A DNA stretch of 64,000 nt from Clostridia bacterium (GTDB lineage Bacteria > Bacillota > Clostridia > Oscillospirales > CAG-272), in assembly GCA_017471825.1 (NCBI GenBank), contig JAFURQ010000028.1, positions 33,276 to 97,275 on the forward strand, given 5' to 3'. The notes below the pieces were generated by a model. That model was not told the origin of the DNA. It worked only from the letters and a program-made list of their open reading frames with translations, and did no database searches. The position numbers and the translations under genes were made by a program. Of the stretch, positions 8,607 through 17,273 are shown in pieces; the stretch's first letter is position 1, and each line of letters begins with the position of its first letter.

Positions 8607-9461
8607 TTATACTCCCGAATAAGCGGAGAATCCGCCGTCAATCGGAAGAACGACACCGGTGATAAAGCTTGAAGCCGCATCACAAAGGAAGAAGAGAAGT
8701 CCGCCGAGAAGCTCCTCGGATTCGCCGAAGCGGTTCATAGGAGTTCCGCGCAGAATCTTTCCCGTTCTCGCAGTCGGCGTGCCGTCGGGATTGAAGAGCA
8801 GGGCTCTGTTCTGATTAGAAACGAAAAATCCGGGGGCAATCGCATTAACGCGAACACCCGTGTTTGCAAAATGTACCGCAAGCCACTGGGTGAAGTTCGA
8901 AACAGCGGCCTTTGCCGCGCTGTATGCGGGGATCTTGGTAAGAGGACGGAAGGCGTTCATCGATGAAATGTTGATGATGTTACCGCCGTTGCCGCTCTTC
9001 GCCATATCAAGCGCAAAGACCTGTGTGGTGAGAAATGCCGCCGTAACGTTCAGGTCGAAAACGAACTTGAAGCCGTCAGCCGAAAGAGAGAAGAAATCCT
9101 GAACGTCGGGATTATCAAGCGTATCAACGTCAAAATATTCGTTTGCCGTCGTAGCCTTGGGGTTGTTACCGCCTGCACCGTTGATAAGAATGTCACAAGC
9201 GCCAAGCTCGCGGTCAACCACAGCCTTTGCTTCAAGGAGGCTTGCTTTTTCAAGGCAATTAGCCTTTACCGCGATAGCGACGCCGCCATCCGCGCGTATT
9301 TCGGAGGCATATTTTTCCGCCGCATCGTAATTTATATCAAGAAGCGCAACCTTTGCGCCGCATCTTGCGATAGCCTTTGCAAAATCGGAGCAGAGAACTC
9401 CGCCCGCACCGGTTACTACCGCAACCTTACCTGTAAGGTCAACGTTAAAGGGTAAATTCAT
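8607..9461 (-). CDS. SDR oxidoreductase, probable D-mannonate oxidoreductase (fructuronate reductase)
   Basis: This is a 284-residue short-chain dehydrogenase with the nucleotide-binding loop TGAGGVLC (17–24), NGAGG (94–98), a catalytic Ser in NISSMN (about 166–167), and Tyr180/Lys184 in YSAAK. The loop ending GVLC instead of the usual GIG is, from memory, also seen in the SDR-type mannonate oxidoreductases of Firmicutes (UxuB/YjmF type). Adjacency to uxuA fits reduction of D-fructuronate to D-mannonate. It is the last gene of the six-gene operon, with AAGGAGA before the ATG. An activity on another keto-sugar acid cannot be excluded. Confidence 0.82.
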   Translation of the reverse strand: MNLPFNVDLTGKVAVVTGAGGVLCSDFAKAIARCGAKVALLDINYDAAEKYASEIRADGGVAIAVKANCLEKASLLEAKAVVDRELGACDILINGAGGNNPKATTANEYFDVDTLDNPDVQDFFSLSADGFKFVFDLNVTAAFLTTQVFALDMAKSGNGGNIINISSMNAFRPLTKIPAYSAAKAAVSNFTQWLAVHFANTGVRVNAIAPGFFVSNQNRALLFNPDGTPTARTGKILRGTPMNRFGESEELLGGLLFFLCDAASSFITGVVLPIDGGFSAYSGV

Positions 9462-9476
9462 CTTGTGTTCTCCTTA

Positions 9477-10535
9477 TCAGCATTTGCTTTTTTGTATAGC
9501 TTCCCACACGCCGTAAAGGTATGTGGCACCGAGAGCTCTGTCATAAAGACCGTAACCGGGCTTTCCGTCCTCACCCCAGATGTTTCTGCCGTGGTCGGGA
9601 CGTGTATAACCGTTGAATCCGTTGTCCGAAAGAGCCTTGAGAATACCGTAAATATCAAGTGAGCCGCACTCTGTGGGGTGGGGGGATTCGTTGAAGAAGA
9701 GTCTTCCGTCGTCTGTTTCTCTGAAAATAATGTTGCGAGCGTGAAGGAAATGAACGCGATCCATAGCCGCATACTTTCCTGCCATCTTAACGAGATCGTT
9801 GCCTCTTGACGCACCGAGAGAGCCGGTGCAAAGAGTAATTCCGTTGTATTTTGAATCGACAGCGGCAAAGAGCTTGTCAATCTGTGCCTCCGAGGTTATG
9901 ATTCTCGGCAGACCGAAAAGACTCCACGGCGGATCATCGGGGTGAACAGCCATCTTGATATCGCACTCCTCGCAAACCGGTATAATTCTTCCAAGGAAAT
10001 ATACCATATTGTCGAACAGCTTATCCTCGTCGATCTCGTCGTAACGCTTGAGAAGAGCGGAAAGCTCATCCATGCTGTAGCTCTCGTCCCATCCGGGAAG
10101 GGAAAGGCTCTTCTTGCGAGGATCAAGTCCGTCAACCGTTCTCTGGTCGTAAGCAAGGCAGTTTGAGCCGTCCTCGGTAACGTATTTCAGCTCCGAGCGT
10201 ACCCAGTCGAATACGGGCATGAAGTTGTAGCAGATAACCTTAACGCCGCATTCGGCAAGATTCCTTATGGTCTGAATGTAGTTGTCAATGAGGGCGTCGC
10301 GCTTCTCGGAGCCAAGCTTGATCTCCTCGTGCACGGGTACGCTTTCAATAACCTCCATTTCAAGACCGGCATCATTAACCTGCATTTTCAGAGCGAGAAT
10401 GGAATCAACGTCCCAAACCTCGCCGACCGGAATGGTGTAAAGAGCGGTTACGACACCCGTCATACCGGGAATCTGCCTGATTTTGTCGAGAGTGATAGGG
10501 TCGCTCGGACCGTACCATCTAAACGTCATTTTCAT
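9477..10535 (-). CDS. uxuA: Mannonate dehydratase
   Basis: UxuA dehydrates D-mannonate to 2-keto-3-deoxy-D-gluconate in hexuronate breakdown. The 352-residue protein starts MKMTFRWYGPSDPITLDKIRQ, typical for the family. It shows the metal- and substrate-site segments HPDDPPW (198–204), CTGSLGA (236–242), VHFLHARN (261–268) and RPDHGR (312–317). An AAAGGACGG site precedes the start. The next steps, KDG kinase and KDPG aldolase, are not in this window. Confidence 0.95.
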   Translation of the reverse strand: MKMTFRWYGPSDPITLDKIRQIPGMTGVVTALYTIPVGEVWDVDSILALKMQVNDAGLEMEVIESVPVHEEIKLGSEKRDALIDNYIQTIRNLAECGVKVICYNFMPVFDWVRSELKYVTEDGSNCLAYDQRTVDGLDPRKKSLSLPGWDESYSMDELSALLKRYDEIDEDKLFDNMVYFLGRIIPVCEECDIKMAVHPDDPPWSLFGLPRIITSEAQIDKLFAAVDSKYNGITLCTGSLGASRGNDLVKMAGKYAAMDRVHFLHARNIIFRETDDGRLFFNESPHPTECGSLDIYGILKALSDNGFNGYTRPDHGRNIWGEDGKPGYGLYDRALGATYLYGVWEAIQKSKC

Positions 10536-10560
10536 AATTTCGTCCGTCCTTTATATTAAT

Positions 10561-11565
10561 TTAAATTATTGTTTCCATATCGCCCGATTTATATGCCGCT
10601 AAAAGCATTCTGACAGCGTATTGAGCATCCGAAAGAGTTACGGGCATCTCTTTTTCTTCGCAGAAGAGAGCATCGTAGAACATTGAGATAATGTGATAAT
10701 GACCGTTGCCGTAGCATTGCTTGCCCGCAGGAGCAAGCTCGTTATCGAACTTAACCTCAACTCCGTCAACGTAAAGATGCGGCAGCCTTAATTCAAGCCT
10801 GTGATTTTTCGTGTAAAGCACGAGCGTCGTCGTATCTCCAATGAGGGAAGCGGTAGTCGCATAAAAATTAGCAACAGCACCACCCTGAAATTTAATCATT
10901 GCCTCTGCCGTGTCCTCAACCTCGATTACGCCCTTCAGATGATGGTTTGAAACCGTCGCAAAAAGGCTCTTCGGCTTTCCTGCGAAAAAGTATAGAAGAT
11001 CGAGTGTATGTACGGCTTGATTTATCAGTACGCCGCCGCCCTCGGTGGCGAATTTTCCGCGCCAACCCGACCCCGTGTAATATTTTTCGTCTCTTTTCCA
11101 GAACAGGGAAGCGTTCGCGGATATCACACCGCCGTCCTCGTCAGCGATAGCTTTTGCCTGCTTTACTGCACTTGTAAAGCGGTTCTGGAAGCATACGCAG
11201 ACTCGCGCCGTGCTTTCTTTTTCCGCGGCAATAAGCTGCTCAATTTCATCAGCATTTATGCACATTGGCTTTTCAAGAAAAACGTTGATTCCACGCTTCA
11301 GTGCCGCAATGGTCATCTCTGCGTGCAGGTAATGCGGAGTTGCTATATGAACTGCATCGAGCTCGGAAGTATCAAGCATTTTCACGTAATCTGTGAAAAT
11401 TTTGGCATTTGGCGCAAAGCTTTGTTTACATTCTTCGGCTCTCTCAGGGAGAATATCGCACAGAGCTGTCACCACTACGGAATCTCCGTATTCGCAAATG
11501 CCACGTAGGTGGTTGTTTGCAACGGTACCGCACCCGACAAGCCCTACCTTTAGTACCTTTTTCAC
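10561..11565 (-). CDS. Gfo/Idh/MocA-family oxidoreductase (first of two)
   Basis: This 334-residue NAD(P)-dependent dehydrogenase has the N-terminal dinucleotide loop GLVGCGTVANNH (8–19) and the family EKP motif (98–100). The conserved EGGGVLINQAVHTLDL block (175–190) carries the probable catalytic His186. The start codon is GTG, read from a GAGGA site in the gap after the upstream gene. Family members oxidise or reduce sugars and cyclitols; the substrate here is unknown. It lies between uxuA and a second, different Gfo/Idh gene, with gaps of 25 and 12 bases. Confidence 0.88.
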   Translation of the reverse strand: MKKVLKVGLVGCGTVANNHLRGICEYGDSVVVTALCDILPERAEECKQSFAPNAKIFTDYVKMLDTSELDAVHIATPHYLHAEMTIAALKRGINVFLEKPMCINADEIEQLIAAEKESTARVCVCFQNRFTSAVKQAKAIADEDGGVISANASLFWKRDEKYYTGSGWRGKFATEGGGVLINQAVHTLDLLYFFAGKPKSLFATVSNHHLKGVIEVEDTAEAMIKFQGGAVANFYATTASLIGDTTTLVLYTKNHRLELRLPHLYVDGVEVKFDNELAPAGKQCYGNGHYHIISMFYDALFCEEKEMPVTLSDAQYAVRMLLAAYKSGDMETII

Positions 11566-11577
11566 GTCTAAGTCCTC

Positions 11578-12732
11578 TTACTGTGCGGAAACCGCATTGT
11601 CGTCAACGTTTTCTCTCGGCTTTGAAACCGCTATGTGCTTTTTAAGCTCCTCGTAGAAAAGCTCGTCGTCGAAAGGAAGCTCTATTTCCTTGCCAAGCCA
11701 AGTAGAAAGAAGCATTGCATTAGCCAGCATAACTCCGTAAATTCCGTCGCTCGCAGGAGCGTAAACCTCCTCAAGCCCGAGTATAGCATTGGCGATGTTG
11801 TTGCAAATGCCGCTGTGCTGTGTATTTTCTCCCTCGAGCTCAACCTCAACGGTGGGAAGACACTCGGGAGGTGCGAATCCCGCGGTCGCCGTGTGGCAGT
11901 GCTCACGCTCGTCGATTTTAAGCTCCTTGTAATAAAGCTTGTTGCCCTCGAATATGAGTGTACCCTTCGTGCCGGTAACCTCGAATCTGTTCGTTCCGGG
12001 CGCATCGGCGGTGGTGGTGATGAATACGCCGGTCGCACCGTTGGGATATTCGCAATAGCAGGTTACGTCGTCCTCAACCTCAATATCGTGCCACTTGCCG
12101 AAATGGCAGAATGCGCGAAGCCTCGTGGGCATCATTCCCACAATCCACTGGAACAGGTCGAGCTGGTGAGGTGCCTGATTGTAAAGCACGCCTCCTCCCT
12201 CTCCGGCCCAGGTCGCACGCCACGAGCCGGTGTCGTAATAGTACTGCGTTCTGTACCAGTCGGTGATAATCCAGTTGGTGCGCTTTATCTCGCCAACACG
12301 TCCGTCCTGTATCATCTTGCGCATCATCTTAAATGCGGGGTTGGTTCTCTGGTTAAACATAATTCCGAGGATTTTGTCTGAGTGCTTCGCACGCTCCAGC
12401 ATTTTCTTAACCTGAAGGGTATATACTCCCGCAGGCTTTTCAACAATGCAGTTCAAATCGTTATCAAGCGCTTCGATTGCAAGATCGGGGTGTATGTAGT
12501 GAGGAGTACAGATTATGACTACGTCGCAATCTCCGCTCTTGAACATCTCTGTTGCTGAGCTGTAGTAATTAATTGTATCGCCAAACTTTTCCTTAAAGAA
12601 ATTGAATTTCACAGGGTTGATGTCGCATACTGCGCTGATTCGTCCGTTGATAATCTTTCCCTCAAGAAAATTCTTGGCGTGGCCGGTACCCATATTGCCG
12701 CATCCGACAATGCCGAATCTTACTTTTTCCAT
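11578..12732 (-). CDS. Gfo/Idh/MocA-family oxidoreductase (second of two)
   Basis: This 384-residue protein starts VRFGIVGCGNMGTGH (Rossmann loop), carries EKP (98–100) and the block EGGGVLYNQAPHQLDL (178–193) with the probable catalytic His189. It is longer than its neighbour and differs in the C-terminal half, so it belongs to another subfamily rather than being a recent duplicate. It overlaps the upstream epimerase gene by 13 bases, implying tight co-expression. Paired Gfo/Idh enzymes beside TIM-barrel isomerases suggest sequential oxidation and reduction of a sugar, but the substrate is not visible. Confidence 0.88.
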   Translation of the reverse strand: MEKVRFGIVGCGNMGTGHAKNFLEGKIINGRISAVCDINPVKFNFFKEKFGDTINYYSSATEMFKSGDCDVVIICTPHYIHPDLAIEALDNDLNCIVEKPAGVYTLQVKKMLERAKHSDKILGIMFNQRTNPAFKMMRKMIQDGRVGEIKRTNWIITDWYRTQYYYDTGSWRATWAGEGGGVLYNQAPHQLDLFQWIVGMMPTRLRAFCHFGKWHDIEVEDDVTCYCEYPNGATGVFITTTADAPGTNRFEVTGTKGTLIFEGNKLYYKELKIDEREHCHTATAGFAPPECLPTVEVELEGENTQHSGICNNIANAILGLEEVYAPASDGIYGVMLANAMLLSTWLGKEIELPFDDELFYEELKKHIAVSKPRENVDDNAVSAQ

Positions 12733-13598
12733 ATTCCGTTACACTCCTTGTATCCGTGTTCTGTAAGTAGCTTTTTAAGTGCGTTTGCCGCAAAATCAAA
12801 TGCCGCACGGTTGTTTTCAAAGGAGTATTTACCCCTCAATTCGTGCTCATCGATTGATTTGTAAGCAAAAAAATCCATAAGGTGAGGCTCAAGAGTGAGA
12901 TAAACCACCTTGTCTGTTGCCTCGTTGACGATGTCGAGAATCTCGCCGATTCTGCCCTCGCCCTCGCCGGCAGGGAGAATGGTTTGCGACGCGTATACCG
13001 CATCCTTTATGTGAAGATAAGCCAGATTCTTAAGTGTCGCCTTGATTCCTTCCATAACGTCACCGTTGTTCATACGGTAATTCGCAGGGTCGAAAATCGC
13101 CGCCAACCCCTTTACCTCGTCTATAAGCTCCGAAACCTCACCCGGCATCTGCCCCCAGATGAGAGATTCGTTCTCGTGACAAAGAGTGATGCCGCGCGCA
13201 GCTGCAAGCTCGGTCATAACGTTAAGCCTGCGTATTACCTCTTCCTTGTAAGTCGCAAGCTCCTTCTGATCAACGAAAAAGCTGAACATACGCATTTTAT
13301 CGGTACCCAAAATCTCGCAAGCACGGAGTGCCTTTTCAAAGAGCGCGAGATGCTCATCAAAGGGCGCGGTTATGTCGTATTTTCCAATTGGTGAGCCGAG
13401 CGAGTTAACCTTAATGCCGTTTTCGTCAAGCTTTGCCTTCACCTCGGCGAGCTCCTCCTCGGAGAGCTGAAGTATCGGGCGGTTGTCAATGGTTCTCGGC
13501 TCGATGAATCCAATGCCGTTTTCCTTGAGAGCGCAAATCTGCTCCGCAAGGGTAGTACCACCCTCATCCGCGAAAGCGGAAAGTACGTATTCTGCCAT
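12720..13598 (-). CDS. Sugar phosphate isomerase/epimerase family TIM-barrel protein
   Basis: This protein of about 292 residues is of the xylose-isomerase-like TIM-barrel superfamily. Visible features are the opening strand LSAFADEGG, IEPRTIDNRPI, a probable metal-site segment CHENES and IFDPANYRMNNGD. The family includes sugar and inosose isomerases, dehydratases and 3-keto-sugar lyases, so the reaction is open. I chose the ATG at 13598 (MAEYVLSAF) because GGAG at 13605–13608 is six bases away; an in-frame ATG at 13610 has a poorer site. It overlaps the downstream Gfo/Idh gene. Confidence 0.82.
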   Translation of the reverse strand: MAEYVLSAFADEGGTTLAEQICALKENGIGFIEPRTIDNRPILQLSEEELAEVKAKLDENGIKVNSLGSPIGKYDITAPFDEHLALFEKALRACEILGTDKMRMFSFFVDQKELATYKEEVIRRLNVMTELAAARGITLCHENESLIWGQMPGEVSELIDEVKGLAAIFDPANYRMNNGDVMEGIKATLKNLAYLHIKDAVYASQTILPAGEGEGRIGEILDIVNEATDKVVYLTLEPHLMDFFAYKSIDEHELRGKYSFENNRAAFDFAANALKKLLTEHGYKECNGIWKK

Positions 13599-13635
13599 AT
13601 CAAACTCCATTCCGTCGCCTTTGGCGACCTAAAAA

Positions 13636-14400
13636 TCATTTCTTTACTATGGGGCACAGATGCCTGTAGCTTCTTTCCATCTGCTCAAAAACGTCACCGA
13701 GCATCGGCGCGTTGTCCTGCTCGACGTACACGTTTTTAACTCCGACCTCGCGGCAGACGTTGGCAAGCGCCGCAAAATCCATAATACCGTCGCCGCAGGG
13801 GCATATCTCACCCTTGGGTGCGGTTTTCATATCCTTGAAGTGTATGTCCGTAATTCTACCGAGAGCCGCTATTTTGCGTATGTATTCCTCGGGTGACTTT
13901 CCCGCATAAAAGGACCAGTAAACGTCGTGAATAAAATTAATATCCGGTGCCTCTTCAATGAGATAGTCGTAGGCGGTGACTCCGTTTTCAAGGGTGTCAA
14001 ACTCAAACGCGTGATTGTGATATGCAAAGGTGAGCCCCGCATCGCGTATCATCTTGACGGGCTCCTTAATTGCATTAAGAAAGCCTGTAAGCCCCTCAAA
14101 CGTTCCGTGAAATTCGACAGGCATCGCGCCGAGTCCAACGACAGGACAGCCGATCGCCTTGTGAAACTCAATGGACTTTTTTGTGTTGTTTACTATTTCG
14201 TCAAACGGGCGGTGTGTGCATAGCACAGGTAGAGAAAGCTCGTCGATATATGAGCGAAGGCGCGCGCCTTCTATCTCGCATATGGCGGATGCCTGTACCG
14301 CATCATACCCGATTTCCTTCATTTTTTTCATTGTGCCGTAGAGTTTTTCGGGGGTATCGCACTCGGTACGAAGCGAAAAAAGCTGTGCTCCAAGCTTCAT
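13636..14400 (-). CDS. Sugar phosphate isomerase/epimerase family TIM-barrel protein (operon first gene)
   Basis: This 254-residue xylose-isomerase-like barrel has likely metal-binding residues at YHNHAFEF (127–134), HDVYW (158–162), HFKDM (187–191) and VEQDN (226–230), which match the Glu/Asp/His/Glu spacing of the family. It is only distantly similar to its downstream neighbour. The ATG has an AAAGGAG site. As the first gene it is read from the promoter at 14433–14461 and faces the AraC regulator gene. Confidence 0.85.
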   Translation of the reverse strand: MKLGAQLFSLRTECDTPEKLYGTMKKMKEIGYDAVQASAICEIEGARLRSYIDELSLPVLCTHRPFDEIVNNTKKSIEFHKAIGCPVVGLGAMPVEFHGTFEGLTGFLNAIKEPVKMIRDAGLTFAYHNHAFEFDTLENGVTAYDYLIEEAPDINFIHDVYWSFYAGKSPEEYIRKIAALGRITDIHFKDMKTAPKGEICPCGDGIMDFAALANVCREVGVKNVYVEQDNAPMLGDVFEQMERSYRHLCPIVKK

Positions 14401-14432
14401 AGTATTACTCCTTTACGGGTTATTGTAATTCA

Positions 14433-14461
14433 ATTTTAACATATCCAAATCGGCGAATCAA
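14433..14461 (-). promoter_or_regulatory. Promoter of the six-gene uronate-type operon
   Basis: On the minus strand, −35 TTGATT (14456–14461), a 17-bp spacer and −10 TAAAAT (14433–14438), preceded by TGT (an extended −10-like TG). The imperfect −35 fits a promoter that needs an activator. Confidence 0.82.
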
Positions 14462-14490
14462 TATTTTTTATAAATTTTTTATTGTTACTG

Positions 14491-14538
14491 TTGCAAAAAC
14501 TATTGCAAAAGTTGCTCGCTTGTGCTAAAATATATAAT
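14491..14538. promoter_or_regulatory. Direct repeats, candidate AraC operator, plus araC −10 box
   Basis: TTGCAAAA occurs at 14491–14498 and again at 14503–14510 (12-bp period), with a third TTGC at 14512. The array lies upstream of the −35 of the catabolic operon and overlaps the −35 region for a TATAAT (14533–14538) reading toward araC. This position suits an AraC-type activator site that also autoregulates. It is a candidate only. Confidence 0.45.
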
Positions 14539-14582
14539 GTAATTTTATGCGCTCAGGCAAATTTGAGGTAAGGAGGAGAAAT

Positions 14583-15416
14583 ATGAAGGTCACGGAATTT
14601 GATGCTGGAAGCATTTCTTACGTTACAAACAGAATAGAATGCGCACCGACTAATCTCAACTCCCGTCATTGCCACGATACGTACGAGATACTGTACGTAT
14701 CCGAGGGAAGTGGCAGATATGTCGTAGAGGGTGTTGAATATCCCGTCAAGCCTCGCACACTTATGATTTTTCCGCCGCTTACCTTTCACTGCGTAACGAT
14801 TGACGAGGGTGCAGTCTATGACAGAACCGTTCTGTATTTTGAAGAGGGCGGCGTTGCCGACTGTGCCAAGGGGGCGTTTTCAAAGCTGTCTGATATGGCA
14901 TCGCCTGCAGGTGCCTTTTATTCCGCAGACGCTCTTCCCGATGCCATAATCTCGGTTTTTGACAGATTTGAGGCAATCGCACAGCTTCCCGATTTAGAGC
15001 GCGAATCGCTCTCAATCCTTCTGCTCTCGGAGCTTCTTATACATCTCTCGCTTGCACATCACGAGGATTGGCACTACGACGAGGGAGAGCTCGGAGCGCG
15101 CGTTATCCGCTTCTTAAACAACAATATGGAGCGCGACATTCCGCTCGATAAGCTTGCAAAACGCTTTTTCGTGAGCAAATTTTATCTCTGTCGCGCATTC
15201 AAAAAATACAGCGGCGTTTCGATTCACAGCTACATAAACCATAAAAGAGTCATGTACGCAAAGCAGCTCATCGAATCGGGCGAAGCCGCATCTGCCGCCG
15301 CATACCGCGTAGGCTTCGGCGACTACTCCGCATTTTACAGAGCCTACGTAAAGATTGTCGGCAGAGCCCCCACAGCGACCGACGAAAGGAGAGAAAATTC
15401 CGACAATGAAATATGA
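14583..15416 (+). CDS. AraC-family transcriptional regulator
   Basis: This 277-residue regulator has an N-terminal cupin-like sensor (HCHDTYEILYV and the PGXL-like PRTLMIFPP) and a C-terminal double helix-turn-helix (about 175–270: LAKRFFVSKFYLCRAFKK, then FGDYSAFYRAYVK). The ATG at 14583 has an AGGAGGAG site; the frame extends a few codons upstream without one. It is divergent from the uronate-type operon and is its likely regulator. Oddly, its last 11 bases overlap the dxs start, so it appears to be the first gene of the dxs–miaB–mutS operon. Confidence 0.9.
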   Translation: MKVTEFDAGSISYVTNRIECAPTNLNSRHCHDTYEILYVSEGSGRYVVEGVEYPVKPRTLMIFPPLTFHCVTIDEGAVYDRTVLYFEEGGVADCAKGAFSKLSDMASPAGAFYSADALPDAIISVFDRFEAIAQLPDLERESLSILLLSELLIHLSLAHHEDWHYDEGELGARVIRFLNNNMERDIPLDKLAKRFFVSKFYLCRAFKKYSGVSIHSYINHKRVMYAKQLIESGEAASAAAYRVGFGDYSAFYRAYVKIVGRAPTATDERRENSDNEI

Positions 15417-17268
15417 AATACTTGACAATATAAGCTCTCCTGCCGACGTAAAGGCATTAGATGCTGAAAAAATACCCGCACTCTGCGAGGAGATAAGAGC
15501 CTTTCTTATCGATAACGTTGAGCGAAGCGGCGGACACCTCGGCTCAAACCTCGGTGCTACCGAGCTCTCCGTAGCCATTCACCGCGTGTTCGATTCACCG
15601 AAGGACCATATAATTTTCGACGTAGGACACCAGTCGTACGTTCATAAGATTCTTACAGGGCGAAAGGATGCTTTCGATACGCTTCGCACAACGGGTGGGC
15701 TCTCGGGCTTTACCAAAATGTCCGAAAGCGAGCACGACGCATTTGGCGCAGGGCACAGCTCAACGTCCATCTCCGCGGCGCTCGGCTTTGCAGAGGCGGA
15801 CCGTCTTAACGGAAGCGACGCCTATACGGTTGCCGTCCTCGGTGACGGCGCATACACGGGCGGTATGGTGCACGAGGCACTCAACAACTGCGACCCCGAC
15901 CTGAAGCTCATAATAATCCTTAACGAGAACGGAATGTCCATTTCGCTCAACAAGGGTACCTTCGCAAGCTATCTTTCGAGGGTAAGAATTTCAAACGGCT
16001 ATCAGAGCTGGAAGCGAGGAACAAACTCCTTTATTTCCCGTATTCCACTCATAGGCAAGCCGCTCAAACGCTTTATTACCTTTGTCAAGAACAAAATCAA
16101 GGGGCTCTTTTTTGCCTCAAATTACTTCGAGGACCTCGGGCTCTATTATACCGGCCCGATAGACGGTAACGATGCCAAAAAGGTCGAGAAGGCGCTCACA
16201 AGGGCAAAAAAACTCGGCAGATGCGTAATCGTTCACCTCAAAACCGCAAAGGGTAAGGGCTACGCCCCCGCCGAAAGCGCTCCCGACAATTTCCACAGCG
16301 TTTATTCGGGCACAGCCTCGCAGGAAAGCTTCCACGCCAAAATGGCAGACAAGCTTATATCGCTTGCCGCAGAGGATGAGAAAATCGTTGCAATAACAGC
16401 CGCAATGGGAATAGGCACAGGCCTTGATAAATTTGAGGAGCAGTATCCGAAGCGTTATTTCGACGTCGGAATTGCAGAGGCACACGCCCTCACCTTTTCC
16501 GCAGGACTTGCCGCCAGCGGACTCAAACCCTTTACAGCGATATACTCCACCTTTATGCAACGCGGATATGACAGTGTTTTGCACGATATAGCGCTTCAGC
16601 GCCTGCCTGTTAAGATGATGATAGACCGCGCGGGACTTGCCGTTGGCGACGGTGCAACCCATCACGGCATATTTGACGTGTCATTCCTATCGCATATTCC
16701 GGAAATCACCGTGATTTCTCCCATAACCTACTCGTCACTCGAAGCGGCGGTAGAATACGCCGCAACAGCAGATACCCCGATTGCCGTCAGATATCCGAAT
16801 TCCAAGGAATCCCCCGATGTCGTAGCGGCATTCTATTCCGATTCCGCCGACAAATCAATCGGTGCAAAAATCGATTTCGCACCCGAAGCCGCGCCGGAGA
16901 AGGTGTTTATCACCTACGGCGGCCTTGTTACCCGTGTGCTCAAAGCAGAGGCGCTTGTGCGCTCCCGCACGGATAAAACAGTGGGAACGGTGCTTCTCGA
17001 AATGCTTAGGCCCTATGACAAGGTAGCGGAGAGCATCCTTCCGTACCTTAAAAACGCAACTCATATCGTTTTTGCGGAGGAGGGCATCAAAAACGGCGGT
17101 GCCGCAATGCTTCTTCGCGATGCGCTTGAGAGGCTCGGCTTCGACTTCACGGCGTGCAAGTACGAGATAGCCGCAATAGACGATAACTTCGCATCACCCG
17201 ACGAGCCCTGTGAACTGTACGATTATCTTGGGCTCTCACCTGAAAAACTCGCAGAAAAAATGGATTAA
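15406..17268 (+). CDS. dxs: 1-deoxy-D-xylulose-5-phosphate synthase
   Basis: DXS condenses pyruvate and glyceraldehyde-3-phosphate using thiamine diphosphate, the entry step of the MEP isoprenoid pathway. At 620 residues it has normal length. Visible motifs: GGHLGSNLG (42–50), VGHQSYVHK (73–81), GAGHSSTSIS (114–123), and the GDG (146–148) to NN (160–161) diphosphate-binding motif. The acid–base region reads GIAEAHA rather than GIAEQHA, and DRAGLAVGDGATHHG replaces DRAG-VGADG-TH, so it is slightly divergent. The ribosome site AAAGGAGAG (15385–15393) lies inside araC, about 14 bases from the ATG, which is long. miaB follows after 5 bases. Confidence 0.9.
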   Translation: MKYEILDNISSPADVKALDAEKIPALCEEIRAFLIDNVERSGGHLGSNLGATELSVAIHRVFDSPKDHIIFDVGHQSYVHKILTGRKDAFDTLRTTGGLSGFTKMSESEHDAFGAGHSSTSISAALGFAEADRLNGSDAYTVAVLGDGAYTGGMVHEALNNCDPDLKLIIILNENGMSISLNKGTFASYLSRVRISNGYQSWKRGTNSFISRIPLIGKPLKRFITFVKNKIKGLFFASNYFEDLGLYYTGPIDGNDAKKVEKALTRAKKLGRCVIVHLKTAKGKGYAPAESAPDNFHSVYSGTASQESFHAKMADKLISLAAEDEKIVAITAAMGIGTGLDKFEEQYPKRYFDVGIAEAHALTFSAGLAASGLKPFTAIYSTFMQRGYDSVLHDIALQRLPVKMMIDRAGLAVGDGATHHGIFDVSFLSHIPEITVISPITYSSLEAAVEYAATADTPIAVRYPNSKESPDVVAAFYSDSADKSIGAKIDFAPEAAPEKVFITYGGLVTRVLKAEALVRSRTDKTVGTVLLEMLRPYDKVAESILPYLKNATHIVFAEEGIKNGGAAMLLRDALERLGFDFTACKYEIAAIDDNFASPDEPCELYDYLGLSPEKLAEKMD

Positions 17269-17273
17269 CGCAA

